Shown here: piece by piece, positions 28,495 to 38,509 of the stretch
Position numbering within the stretch: position 1 is the stretch's first letter
Layout: every line of letters begins with the position of its first letter
Assembly (NCBI GenBank): GCA_905221605.1
Contig: CAJNDS010002815.1
Coordinates: 205,653-269,652 of the forward strand
DNA length: 64,000 nt
Direction of reading: 5' to 3'
From: Symbiodinium natans
Taxonomy: Eukaryota; Sar; Dinophyceae; Suessiales; Symbiodiniaceae
Program-made: the position numbers and the translations under genes
Notes under the pieces: generated by a model
Database searches by the model: none
What the model was told of the DNA's origin: nothing
Seen by the model: only the letters and a program-made list of their open reading frames with translations

Positions 28495-28582
28495 CCCCTC
28501 CAAGCGGACAGAAATTTCGCGAGGACATATTTTTCCAGCCTCTCGAAGCGGACGCGGAGTTTATCGCACAATGGATTCCCAG
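28495..28582 (+). CDS. Exon candidate
   Basis: TTTTTTTGCAG acceptor and CCCAG|GTAAAC donor. The frame reads PSGQKFREDIFFQPLEADAE and FIAQWIP. One of the clearest isolated exons, no family recognised. A basic segment at about 28640-28700 (VAKTEGRPRSRLVKGRTRRN) may follow. Confidence 0.65.
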
Positions 28583-29389
28583 GTAAACCCTACACCCTAA
28601 ACCCCTAAACCCTAAACCCCCTGAACTGCATGAAGGTGGCAAAGACAGAAGGGCGTCCGCGAAGCAGACTTGTCAAAGGCAGGACCCGCAGAAACCCAGT
28701 AACCCCTGAGCCCCCCTAAACCCTAATCCCCAAGCCCCAAACCCTACACCCTAAACCCTAAGCCCTAAGCCCCAAACCCTAAACCCTAAACCCTAAACCC
28801 TAAACCCTAAACCCTAGACCCTAGACCCTAAACCCTAAACCCTAAACAAAGGGGGCTGCAAGCAGGATGTCTTCAACTGAACCCTCGAAACCTACAACTC
28901 GCGGCCAAGAGGTGGTTCTCAACTGCGCCCTCAAAACTCAAAACTCGAAACTCAAAACCCAAAACCCCACAAAGGTGTTCGGGGTTTAAGGGGGTCCATA
29001 TAGGGTCTAGGGTGACACGTAGGGATGCGGGTTCACTAGATCTCCCAGTTGGCTCTTTTCCCCTTTCTGAGGCCACTCGGTTCCGTACACAACTACCCAA
29101 CGCCCGTTTTATTCCGAGGTTGCTGGGGATTGCAGTTTAGGGTTTGGGTTGTAGGATTTGTAGACTTTGGTGTTCACAATCCACGGGTCAGGGTTTCGAG
29201 TTCAGGCAAAGCCCAAACCCTAAACCCTCATCCCTAGCCCTACACCCTGAACCCTTGCCATTGGGTTTCGAGTTCACGGCACGACTTAGCATGGGATACA
29301 AGGTTCAATTTTGGGTTTTCAGGGCTCAAGGTGTTGGGGGAAGGGTGAGATCAGGGTTTAGGGTTTAGGGTGAAGCATCTTGCTTGCAG

Positions 29390-29458
29390 GCGTTGTACAG
29401 CGCCACCGAAGATGAGATCATCACTGCCCTCGGGCTGCAGACATTCCTCCCAGCTTAA
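29390..29458 (+). CDS. Terminal exon candidate
   Basis: Acceptor TGCTTGCAG, then ALYSATEDEIITALGLQTFL, PA, TAA. Clean coding character; the C terminus of an unidentified protein. Confidence 0.55.
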   Translation, partial: ALYSATEDEIITALGLQTFLPA

Positions 29459-29555
29459 AAGTTCGATACCCACAGCAAGCTGCACAAGAATCCTTGCATA
29501 GGCCTCGCTAGCACTAAATATTTTCACTCCCCTAAGAACCAGTAAGGATTTGCAG

Positions 29556-29686
29556 TTCTTCCTGCCGTTGGCTTTGGGCGTTTGGGGGAGCTAAATGAAT
29601 GGGTCAACTTAATGCGTACATTCCCCGATGTCAAGAGTCTGTGCGTCAGCGTCAGGATTAAGGATGTTGGGGCATTGGAACCCTAA
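29556..29686 (+). CDS. Exon candidate ending in an array-supplied stop
   Basis: Acceptor GATTTGCAG, then VLPAVGFGRLGELNEWVNLM and RTFPDVKSLCVSVRIKDVGA. The frame ends LEP-TAA where the TAA belongs to CCCTAAA. Either the real donor lies just before the array or the array provides the stop. Confidence 0.55.
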
Positions 29687-29756
29687 AGCGTAAAGCCTAA
29701 ACCCTAAGAGAGTTGGCCCCCCATCTTGTCAAAGGCCGTGTCGGACTCAGGCGAGG

Positions 29757-30110
29757 GTGCTCATGCGGCTTTCGCTGTCGAATGCGCTGGTGGACTTCTG
29801 GAAGGATGCCGGGCGGTCAGCGCAACCCCCAAGCAGTGCGTCAACACTAAGGGGGTTTAGGCATGCCGCGCCACTGTTGCGAAAATTTGTTTTGGCCATG
29901 GTCAACTCGCCTACTATTCCTTCAGCCCTTACTCCATACATCTTCTGTGGACTTTCGATGCCAAAGTCTCTGTCGTCTTTGTCCTTAGGCTGACTGAGTG
30001 AACCCTAAACCCTAAACCCGAAACCCTAAACCTGCGAAAGCAGGAGCGCAAGCGCAACCTGCGAGCTGGGGCCGTCCTGTCCTTGAGGCGCTCGTCACTT
30101 CTGCATAGAC
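29757..30110 (+). CDS. Weak coding candidates
   Basis: 29740-29855 is open in two frames (SDSGEGAHAAFAVECAGGLL or LMRLSLSNALVDFWKDAGRS). 30030-30108 reads RKQERKRNLRAGAVLSLRRS after an array. Unassigned. Confidence 0.35.
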
Positions 30111-30268
30111 TTCCAAACCCTCGGAACCCTGGAAAGCCTAGAACTCCTTTGGTTTAGGGTTTAGGGTTTAGGGTTTAGGGTTTAGGGTTTAGGGTTTAGG
30201 GTTTAGGGTTTAGAGTTTAGGGTTTAGGGTTTAGGGTTCAGGGTTCAGGGTTCAGGGTTTAGGGTTTA

Positions 30269-30412
30269 CTTGGAGGTTCATGGTACTTATTAACCAAATT
30301 ATAACTGTACTTGTAACCCGCTTGTAAGCCCCTTAAGTGCCCTCATAGGGTTATAAGTTCAGTTATAAGCACAGTTATCATTGCCGAATAAGCACCATGA
30401 GCCTCCAAGCAG
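30269..30412. mobile_element. Family F inverted-repeat element, complete copy
   Basis: TACTTGGAGGTTCATGGTAC at the left and CACCATGAGCCTCCAAG at the right, inner arms AACTGTACTTGTAAC / TTATAAGCACAGTT. About 143 bp. Other complete or partial copies at 24061, 44683, 48125, 56637 and 56980. Confidence 0.85.
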
Positions 30413-30719
30413 GACCTTGAGGAGGCCCTTATTCCCTTCTTATGTTCCTTCATGAACCCCTGTAAACCAAAACTATTCGTAGGTTCCTCTTGGGCCTAGA
30501 TATTCGCCCCATGAGACCCAAGCCTATAGCGCCTTGGGAGACCCCCTGGCAGTCGCGGGCAAAGAACGACGAGCAGGGCTAATGAGGTGATTGAGTTGTG
30601 CCTCGTTCCGGATAGGGTTGGGTTTAGGGTTTCGGGTTTCGGGTTTAGGGTTTAGGGGTTACGGTTTAGGGTTTAGGGATTCAGGGTGTTAGGGTCTGGC
30701 TTTGGGGTTGACGTCTAGG

Positions 30720-31055
30720 ATGGTTTCCGGCAGAACTGGGGCACAGCGCAAGATCTTGAGATTTAAGCCTGAGCAAGATGTGCGCGACCCAGAGTAGGCC
30801 CCGTTTTTGTTGTTTTGGTTCCCTTACAAGCCCCTTCAAAGCAAAGGAGGGCACCCTTGTTGTTCCCGGGTTACTCTTGGGTCTAGATGTACAGTCAGAC
30901 CAGAACTTAGCCTAGAACCCAAGATCAGCGAGGTTGCAGTCACCCTTGAACAAAGCCAGTCGTGTCTGAGTACTTGCGCAAGAACCAGAATTCCTTTTAA
31001 ACTGAGTTGGAACACCTGCCCCCGACTATGTACCACATATACCCGAAAACCTTGA
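30720..31055 (+). CDS. Two exons split by a family N introner
   Basis: Exon 30720-30793 (MVSGRTGAQRKILRFKPEQD, VRDPE) joins exon 30887-31055 (CTVRPELSLEPKISEVAVTL, later a Cys-rich CARTRIPFKLSWNTCPRLC, TGA). Removing 30794-30886 by GT-AG keeps one frame (80 codons). The ATG is preceded by TCTAGG, so it could equally be an internal exon start and the gene could be longer. Function unknown. Confidence 0.55.
30794..30886 (+). mobile_element. Family N introner, GT-AG
   Basis: GTAGGCCCCGTTTTTGTTG ... GGTTACTCTTGGGTCTAG, 93 bp, located exactly between the two exons above. Confidence 0.75.
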
Positions 31056-31099
31056 GCCCTAAACCCCAAACCCCAAACCCTAAAGCCCTAAGCAGTGCT

Positions 31100-31745
31100 G
31101 CTAAGGCTGCGCAGCGGTGGAGCTGAAGAAGTTGGGGAGGTGGATGTGGAAGGCTGGGCCCAAGAGCGCCCAGAAGACCTGAAGGCCCTAAGGCCCTACC
31201 GGCCGTAAGCCTCCGAAGCCTGAATCCCCTCGGCCCGAAGCCCGGATCGGGGTTTGGGGTGTAGGCTTCAGGGTTCAGGGTTTAGGGGTTTAGGGGTTTA
31301 GGGTTTAGGGGTTTAGGGTTTAGGGTTTAGGGTTTAGGGTTTAGGGTTTAGGGTTTAGGGTTTAGGGTTTAGGGTTTAGGGTTTAGGGTTTAGGGTTTAG
31401 GGCCAAGCTGCCAAGCCCTATAAGTTCTAAGCCCTTCTAAACCCCAGAAGCCTCCAATACAGTACACCCAAAGCTTGTGAGTTGACGAAGCCGAATGCTC
31501 TGGAGTTGTTGGGTGCGCAATCAGCCCTGAAGCTCCCTAAACCCTAAACCCTAAACCCTAAACCCTAAACCCTAAACCCTAAACCCTAAACCCTAAACCC
31601 TAAACCCTAAACCCTATACCCTAAACCCCCGAAGGCTGGATCCAAGAGCAGAGGATGTCCGTGGCTTCCCTGGACGCCGCGGGGTCGGACTCGGAAAGCA
31701 TCGTCGGGGCTGCTCTGAGGCTCCTACGCGAGAGCCGAGGTGGGG
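31100..31745 (+). CDS. Two exon candidates sharing an EGW-QE motif
   Basis: About 31097-31190 reads RLRSGGAEEVGEVDVEGWAQ and ERPEDLKAL. 31631-31742 reads EGWIQEQRMSVASLDAAGSD and SESIVGAALRLLRESRG. Both contain GAAGGCTGG-TCCAAGAG-like DNA. Array DNA separates them. Function unknown. Confidence 0.5.
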
Positions 31746-32035
31746 GTTTAGGGTTAGGGTTTAGGGTTTAGGGTTTAGGGTTTAGGGTTTAGGGTTTAGG
31801 GTTTAGGGTTTAGGGTTTAGGGTTTAGGGTTTAGGGTTTAGGGTTTAGGGTTTAGGGTTTAGGGTTTAGGGTTTAGGGTTTAGGGTTTAGGTTTTATGGT
31901 TTAGGGTTTAGGGTTTAGGGTTTAGGGTTTAGGGTTTAGGGTTTAGGGTTTAGGGTTTAGGGTTTAGGGTTTAGGGTTTAGGGTTTAGGGTTTGGGGTTT
32001 AGGGTTTAGGGTCTAGGGTTTCGGGTTTAGGGTCC
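31745..32035. repeat. Long TTTAGGG array (about 40 units)
   Basis: Nearly perfect heptamers with isolated GTTTTATGG, TTTGGGG and TCTAGGG variants. Confidence 0.97.
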
Positions 32036-32115
32036 TCTGGAATGGTAGGGCCCCTCTTGCTGTAAAGCTTAAGGCTTAAGGGTACCGGCCCCGGGACATG
32101 AACTCAGAGCTGCCC

Positions 32116-32176
32116 AGGTCAAGAGGGTTTTAGGGTTTAGGGTTTAGGGTTTAGGGTTTAGGGTTTAGGTCAAGAG
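32116..32176 (+). repeat. 10-bp AGGTCAAGAG duplication flanking TTTAGGG units
   Basis: AGGTCAAGAG at 32116-32125 and 32167-32176 with 41 bp of TTTAGGG repeats between. The left copy offers CAG|GTCAAG and the right copy TTTAG|GTCAAG, so GT-AG splicing deletes the array exactly. Confidence 0.8.
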
Positions 32177-33205
32177 ATCCCTTGGGACAAGATTGCCGAG
32201 AAGATTGGCATGATAGACTTGAGAAGCCTTTGCAGAAGCTTGGTAGCTGATTGAGTACACTTTAGACTTTTTGGGGATGCTAGAAATTCCTTTAGAGAAC
32301 AGAAAGTGTGCACTTTTTTTTTTGGGGGGGGGGGGGGGCACTCAGCGACTAAGGAAGCAGAACTCCTGGGAAACAGCTGGCGGAGGGCGTGGATGCACGG
32401 CAGTTGCGGTGCAGTCAGCTCATTGGGGCTTTGGGCAAATTCGAGGTTTGCAGCCATGGGCTACTTAAAGTGGCCTGCACAATGCTGTTGCAAATCGCAG
32501 AACACCTCAGCACCCTCGAGCAACGGCGCGAGCAACGGCACAACCAGGACACACAGCAGGCGCTGGACAACTTCATCGCGGACTGTTATAATGCTATGTT
32601 TCCTGCCCGCCTTCACAGCTGGTACCTCGGATTGTTCTGGGAGGGGACATTCTACTCATCATCCTGGTCTGCATGGTCGCTACCTGATGTCGCCAGTCCC
32701 TCACAGAATCACCTCGCCGAGTTCGTCGATTTCCCTCTCGTCTCGCGCATGCTTCGAGATCAGACCTGGCAATCCATGCAGCAATTTCTACAAGGAGTAC
32801 TCAGCGCAAGCTTCGGGCAAGCCCAGTGACACTCATATCCTGCCCCATTGCCAGACGATGCAGAGAAGGCAGCCAGAGCAGTCATCGAATGGGCCGAGTC
32901 GGCGCATCAATTCCCGAACTTCGACGAAGCTAGGACTGCCAGTGGTGTCCCCGTTCTTCTTCTCAAAGGGAAAAGCAGCTAGTTTCCCTCCGTAAGTTAT
33001 AAGCTCATAAGCCAACAGCAATGGCTACCCTACATATTCATGTTGCGCTTCGCTCGGAAACCTAGGACGCGGTGAGGAAGATGAAGGGGGAGGTTGGGCA
33101 CCACGTCTACACGAGGCTACAGGAGTGGTAGAGGAGTCGCTCTGCAGATACGGGCCAAACATCGTACAAGAGAGAGCCGATGGCTCAGACATTCAGTTTT
33201 CTTGA
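32169..33205 (+). CDS. Multi-exon gene, unknown protein
   Basis: Exon 32169-32234 reads QEIPWDKIAEKIGMIDLRSL. A family H introner (32235-32353, GAAG duplication, GA-AG) is followed by exon 32354-32974, which reads GKQLAEGVDARQLRCSQLIG, LLQIAEHLSTLEQRREQRHN, ALDNFIADCYNAMFPARLHS, then an in-frame TGA at 32827, then AEKAARAVIEWAESAHQFPN and ARTASGVPVLLLKG. A GC-AG intron (32975-33065, ends CTAGTTTCC / GGAAACCTAG) leads to the last exon 33066-33205 (GEEDEGGGWAPRLHEATGVV, ESLCRYGPNIVQERADG), TGA. Coding character persists on both sides of the internal TGA; a short unrecognised intron (for example 63 bp ending CATTGCCAG), a null allele or recoding would explain it. No domain recognised. The 5' end is unclear because upstream frames close. 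Confidence 0.65.
32235..32353 (+). mobile_element. Family H introner, GA-AG
   Basis: Target duplication GAAG. Ends CTTGGTAGCTGATTGAGTAC and GCACTCAGCGACTAAG are inverted repeats. The core holds T10-G15. The relative at 51365-51485 has a telomere-repeat core instead. Confidence 0.85.
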
Positions 33206-33552
33206 AAGTTCCAAGCAGGAAATTATGGGCGCTCAACATCCCCCCATATAACCCTAAGGCACTATATCGGCTACCAAAATTCCTGAATTCCCTGGTACGA
33301 ACCAGCAAAGCTTGCAGCTCGCAGCCCGCAGTGCGCCAAGTCTAGCCTGCACCCTGAGCCCTGAAAGCCCCCCGAACCCTACCTCAAAGCCCCCAAACCC
33401 CAAACCCCAAGCGCTGAAGCCACAAACCCCAACTGAAGCCCCAACCCCGAAGTCTTGAAGTGCAACAGGCACCCTTAAGCCTAAATACGGAGCACTTTAG
33501 GGTTTAGGGTTTCGGGTTTAGGGCTTAGGGTTTAGGGTTTAGGGTTTAGGGC

Positions 33553-33633
33553 TCCGCCTCAGGCTGGACACCGCGATCCGCCGCTTCCCCAAGCTGCGGG
33601 AGATCAGGTTCAGTTTTGAAGCCTGGCGGCACG
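33553..33633 (+). CDS. Exon candidate, LRR-like
   Basis: Reads LRLRLDTAIRRFPKLREIRF and SFEAWRHVP. Leucine spacing loosely resembles a leucine-rich repeat. A further exon candidate at about 33823-33886 reads EHVAELIVCQKVKASDAHLS. Both lie between CCCTAAA arrays. Confidence 0.45.
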
Positions 33634-34206
33634 TCCCTAAACCCTTAACCCCTAAACCCTAAACCCTAGACCCTAGACCCTAACCCCTAAACCCTAACCC
33701 CAAACCCTAACCCTTAACCCTAAGCCCAGTTAGTTTCGACTTAGTAGCCCTTTGGGCTGATCTTGGGTTTTAGGGTCCAGTATTTGTCTTGTCCCCCTAA
33801 ACCCTAAAGCCTAAACCCTAAGCCCAGGAACATGTGGCAGAGTTGATCGTGTGCCAGAAGGTGAAGGCGTCGGACGCACACCTCTCGACCCTAAACTTCC
33901 CTCAGCCCTAAACCCTAAACCCTCAACCCTAAACCCTGAACCCCAAACCCCAAACCCAAGATCCTGATCCCGAAAATCCCTAAGTCCGAGAACACTAAGC
34001 CGTCAGGTCGCAGTCCTCAAGCAGACTCCTTGTGGTCCCCAAACCTAGGGTCTAATTAGGGTTCATGCCTTTAGTTTGAGGGCTTTCGGCTCTATAGGGT
34101 TTAGGGCTTTAGGGCTTAAAAGTGAGGGTAGAGTTTGAAGCATGGTCTGATTTGATCGTGCTCTCAGCTGTCGCAAGAAACGCTTTGCAAAGCTGCTTTT
34201 GCTCCA

Positions 34207-36120
34207 GGCGCCGCCGTATGCCGTCCACAAAGAAGATTGCTCCATCTGTCTGGAGTCAGATGTGGATACGGCCGCTCGGCCATGCGCGAGATAGGGCGAT
34301 GACGTTGGTAACTCGTGTCGGGCTGACCCCAATAAGGTACCCCTCCTTTCGGAAACCCTCAATGGTTTATGCTGGCTTTCCAGTACGGTCTAGGTACAGT
34401 GCGCGAGAGCCTCAAGACCGATGCCTTCCATGCGCCAGTTTTTTAACATGCATGCTGCATGCTTCGAGACGTGCAAAGCCCACCTCCCTTTATGGCTTTG
34501 CACTGCCAGGGTCTCAGCAGGTCCCAGTTTAGGGTTTTGTTGAGGGGTTAATGTAGGGTCGGAAAATTTCTACTGGTATTCCCTTATGGTCGCTTTACAA
34601 ATGTACTATGAGAACCCCCCAAAACCCTATTCTAATTATTAAGCCCCCTATACTGTGCCTTTTCGGGGACGATTTGGAACGCTGTGGTCTCTTGGCGATG
34701 GGAACAGCCAAGGAAATTCCATGCTCACATCAGTTCCACCGCAGGTGTTTGCAGAGTGGCCCGGCAGCACAGCATAGTAAGCGTCACGAAGCACCCCTAA
34801 GCCCTAAGCTAGCCGAAGCCCTGAACACCGAGCATGCTCCCTAAACAGCTGCATGTGATAGGGGCCGGTCGGAGTTGTTACTAGTACGATTCCCTTCTGG
34901 TCCCTTTATTACTACACTATAATCCTATTCTGATTTTTACGGCCCCTATATGGAGCAGCCTGAGGGCCTGAAGGCCAAGAAAATGCTTTTGCATCCAAGT
35001 TCGCAGGAAATAGCGAATTCATGGCGTAGATCGCGACTTCAAAACTTCAGCTCAATCAGGCCATTCATTGTGCTCACAAAACAAACGAAACAGCACGAAC
35101 ACCCACCCACACCCGCACACGCGGAATAGGAGCACTCCTACGCATGCAGGGTTTGGAGGTTCGAAAGTCAGTACGTCTGAAAAGGAGTTTCGGAAACCAT
35201 TAGAATTCTTCAAGCCGTCCAGCACAAGGTTTAAACAGGCCCCTCGCGCCCACCCAAGAGCCGTGCAATTTGGGGTTTAGGGTATAGGGTTTAGGGTATA
35301 GGGTTTAGGGTTCAGGGTTCAGGGTTGTGGCTTGTGGCTTGTGGCTTGTGGCTTGTGGCTTGTGGCTTGTGGCTTGCGGGTTGCGGGTTGCGGGTTGCGG
35401 GTGCGGGTTGTGGGTTGTTCAGGCTTCAGCTCTTGGGGCGCAGGCTTCAGGGTTTCAAATCTTAGGGTGGACGTGCAAACAGTAAATGATTACGTGAATT
35501 AATTGCACGAACTAAATGTAGCAAACGAAGTGCATAAAAGCTCTTCAAAGCCTGAAAGTTAAGTGCCAGAATGGGCAAATTATGCTTCATTTATAGTGCT
35601 CTTTTCCTTTAATATAAGTGAGTTATAATGGGTGTTCTTCATTCACGAGTTTAGTGTGAAAGGCGTAACATCAGGAGTGCATGTCAGATGTCTCGGAGCC
35701 CATGGTTGTTTGGATTTGGGGCTCAGGGCTTTGGGTGTCTACACTTTTCTTGGGACGTATGCTCTTTTACTTTTTGACACAAAACTTGAAATCCAATATT
35801 TACCGGCAGTATTGTTTAGGGGGCTCTCCGCAAACCTGCTTAGGGTTCCAACCTGAAGTAGCCCCTCAGGAAAGTTGGAAACCATGCGTGAACCAAATGG
35901 TAAATAGGTTCTCTAATTCGGGGGTCCCTGTGGATTTTCAGCATAGCACGGGCCTATGTATCGGTGCACCCTAAACGGGCCCAGTTTGTCAGTCTTCACA
36001 CGAAGCCCTGTGAAATCGTAAACCTGCCTTAACCTGTGCCAGCAGTCAGGCTACTTGCGCAGCCATTCGAACGCCAAGTGCCCCATTTGCCGGGGCGGCT
36101 CGGACTTTCAACGCCCGAAA
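34207..36120 (+). CDS. RING-H2 finger protein split over about 1.9 kb
   Basis: Three exons together supply a RING-H2 zinc-finger signature. Exon at 34207 to about 34284 (after GCTCCAG): APPYAVHKEDCSICLESDVD, with C-x2-C. Exon at about 34712-34777 (after GCCAAG): EIPCSHQFHRRCLQ, with C-x-H-x2-H-x2-C. Exon at about 36058-36120: HSNAKCPICRGGSDFQRPK, with the last C-x2-C. Known RING-H2 proteins are E3 ubiquitin ligases that recruit an E2 enzyme, so this is probably one. Between the exons lie two family B elements (34549 and 34855), array DNA and a possible exon at 35140-35270 (SKVSTSEKEFRKPLEFFKPS), which might encode a linker. If that exon is included, the H-C to C-x2-C spacing would be far too long, so it is probably skipped or belongs elsewhere. 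Exact splice sites are not resolved. Confidence 0.65.
34549..34658. mobile_element. Family B element, copy 2
   Basis: TTAATGTAGGGTCGG start, TATTCCCTTATGGTCGCTTTA, AACCCCCCAAAACCCTATTC, ATTATTAAGCCCCCTATAC end. Confidence 0.8.
34855..34957. mobile_element. Family B element, copy 3
   Basis: TGATAGGGGCCGGTCGG start, GATTCCCTTCTGGTCCCTTTA, CCTATTCTGATTTTTACGGC end with CCCCTATATGG. Only 200 bp from copy 2. Confidence 0.8.
35276..35415. repeat. Heptamer array that drifts from TTTAGGG to TTGTGGC to TTGCGGG
   Basis: A short run of TTTAGGG/TATAGGG/TTCAGGG passes into seven copies of TTGTGGC and then four of TTGCGGG, all keeping a 7-bp period. Confidence 0.9.
35455..35960. other. Unassigned, locally AT-rich
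   Basis: 35465-35640 is AT-rich without repeats. Overlapping open + frames at 35632-35974 (VKGVTSGVHVRCLGAHGCLD or GVPVDFQHSTGLCIGAP) are not supported further. Confidence 0.35.
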
Positions 36121-36889
36121 GGAGGTTTTCGAAAGTTTAGAGCTTGGGTGTAGGGCAGGGAAACTGACGCGTGGACTGCTCCTTAAGATGACTGGGCCTG
36201 AAGCCTTAAGCCCAAAACCCTCAACCCGAAAAGCGCTACACCCCAAACAGCATGCAGCACCCGCCTAAACCCCAAGTGGACTCAAAACCCTCAACCCGAA
36301 GACTTCTGGACCCTAAATACCCTAAACAACCTCAATATCCTCAACCCTAAACCCTAAACTCCAAACCCAAAACCCTCAAGCTGAGGTTCAGATCTCACGA
36401 TGTCGCCGGTGCAGCCAAGCTCCAATCGACAGCCTTCCGAGGAGTCGGTCTTGTACTGAAGGGGTTGCGGTGGGGGGGGGGGGGAGTTGGGTTCAGGGGT
36501 TAGGGGTTAGGGGTTGGGGTTTAGGGTTTAGGGTTTAGGGTTTAGGGTTTTGGGTTTTGGGTTTTGGGTTTTGGACTTTTAGGGTTCACAAAGGCTTTGG
36601 GCGTGTTAGGGTTGAGGGCTGTAAGGTTTAGGGTAGAAGCGTGAGTCGACAGCCCAGAGTAGGTTTTTTTGGGTTTGGCGGTCAGGGTTATGTCTTGCGT
36701 CTGGGTATAGGCGAGAATATGTGGCACACAAGTGTAAGTTGTCGGGAAGCTTGAAGGTACATCTGGCAAGTATAAGTTATTCGCGGGGTTTGTTGAGCCC
36801 CGAATTTCACAGGTGCATGCAAACCTACATACACCGACCCATGAACCTTCAAGTCCCGGGTAGGACTTCAAAATCCCCTCCTCACCAGC

Positions 36890-37122
36890 CGGTCCGATTC
36901 TGCCGTAACTGTGACGTAACGCACTCAGCTACACACCGTTCGCACGCTCGCAGATTGCCTGAAGAGGAGGTGCTGGGACATATGCGAACCTACATACTCC
37001 TGCTGGCCATGGCCACTGGGCCATGAAGGGCTATGGGTTTAAGGATGAAGCTGTGTTCCACGACATCAATCACATGATGGCCAGGTCGCTAGTTTGCCTG
37101 GTTGCTGGGCTTGCGGCTTGAG
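36890..37122 (+). CDS. Exon candidates, unknown
   Basis: 36950-37022 reads RLPEEEVLGHMRTYILLLAM. 37027-37122 reads GYGFKDEAVFHDINHMMARS and LVCLVAGLAA, TGA. Frames differ, so an intron or separate genes would be needed. Confidence 0.4.
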
Positions 37123-37144
37123 GGTGACAAGTAGTGGGTGTGTT

Positions 37145-37520
37145 TCCCAAGCCGCAGAGAAGGCAGAGCTTAGGGTTTGGGTTTCGGTATGGCGTTTAGG
37201 GTGCCCCGTTATTCATGCTGAACCCGCAACCCCCAAAACTCTAATGGATCTCCATAAGCCCTCCAGACAACCGTCATGAAAGCCCTCCCAACGCCCTCCA
37301 CAAGCCCCTAAACACTAAACCCGAAACCCGAAACCCGAAACCCGAAACCCTAAACCCTAAACCCTAAACCCTAAACCCTAAACCCTAAACCCTAAACCCT
37401 AAACCCTAAACCGCGAAGGCAGAGAAGCTCCACAAGATCGCACGCCAACTTCAAGCTTGGAGAGAATTGCACATCGAGGCCCAGGATCTAAAAGTGAAGC
37501 AAACTTGTAAAGACAAATGG
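37145..37520 (+). CDS. Exon pair across a telomere-bearing intron, coiled-coil-like
   Basis: Left exon ends QAAEKAE at 37168; right exon 37425-37518 reads KLHKIARQLQAWRELHIEAQ and DLKVKQTCKDKW. GAAGGCAGAG is present at 37159-37168 and 37415-37424, and splicing within it (GAAG|GCAGAG, GC-AG) joins QAAEKAEKLHKIARQ in frame. The protein segment is helical and charged, possibly coiled coil. Function unknown. Confidence 0.65.
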
Positions 37521-37932
37521 GATTTAGGGTTTAGGGTGTACGGTTTAGGATTCAGGGTTCAGGGTTTAGGGTTTAGGGTTTAGCATTTAGGGTTTAGGGC
37601 ATAGGGTTTTTTCCTGTAGGGTTCAGAGGGCCGGGGTGTTTGAAGGCTGGCAGGACCCCTGAACCCTTCGCTGCCCAAGTTGGAATATTTTACACTGGGA
37701 ACCCTAATCTCAAGATATTGAAAACGGGAGGTGCAGGGGGTGTGGGGTGCAGGGTTTAGGTTTTGGTGATATCTTTCTTGCTTCACGGCAGATGGGCCCT
37801 TACGGGTTCAGGGTTAGGGGTTTAGGTACCCTAGACCCTACTCCCTAAACCCTAAACCCTGACTCTCATCCCTAAACCCTAAACCCTAAACCCAAACCCT
37901 AAACCCTGAACCCTGAACCCTAAACCCTAAAC

Positions 37933-38034
37933 CCTAAGCCCAGGTTGCTCCAAGGAGGCTGTGCATGGAGGCCTTGTGCGATGGGAAGGAAGTGCTGCAG
38001 ATCCTGGAAGCAGGCAAGGGGGTGTGGAATTCAT
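37933..38034 (+). CDS. Exon candidate
   Basis: Acceptor AGCCCAG, then VAPRRLCMEALCDGKEVLQI and LEAGKGVWNS, TGA. Good coding character; could be a terminal exon. Confidence 0.5.
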
Positions 38035-38384
38035 GACGGTCTTGTTTAGGGTTTAGGGTGTAGGGTTTTGGGGTTTTGGGCCGGGTTTTGTGCCATGAGA
38101 TTGAGGAGGGTTTGGGATTTGGGAATTTGGGTTCAAGGTAGGAGGCTAGAACATTTGGCAGGGCTTAGGCTCTACGTATTTATTCGGTTGAGGTAGGGTT
38201 CCTGGTTCAGGGGTTCCTTCTGCTGCACCAGTTCGCATGCCACACCCAGCAGACTGGAGGTGCCGTGCAGCTTCAGTAAACTCCGAATCTCAAACCCTCG
38301 GCCTAGGCCAGGTTGCCAAGCTGATTTTGAGGTGCAAAAAAGATCCCCCTAAACCCTAAACCCTAAGCCCTAAACCCTAAAGCC

Positions 38385-38509
38385 AAAGAGCCCCTGGTGC
38401 CGTGGGAGGTGCTTTCCGAAAAAACCCTGAGCGAGGGAGATACGTTGCAGACGACAACTTCGCAAATGAGCTTTTCGATATGTACCTGGAATCCGGCGTC
38501 TGGGCTTAA
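38385..38509 (+). CDS. Terminal exon candidate
   Basis: One frame reads APGAVGGAFRKNPERGRYVA and DDNFANELFDMYLESGVWA, TAA. A second frame is also open but less protein-like. Function unknown. Confidence 0.55.
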
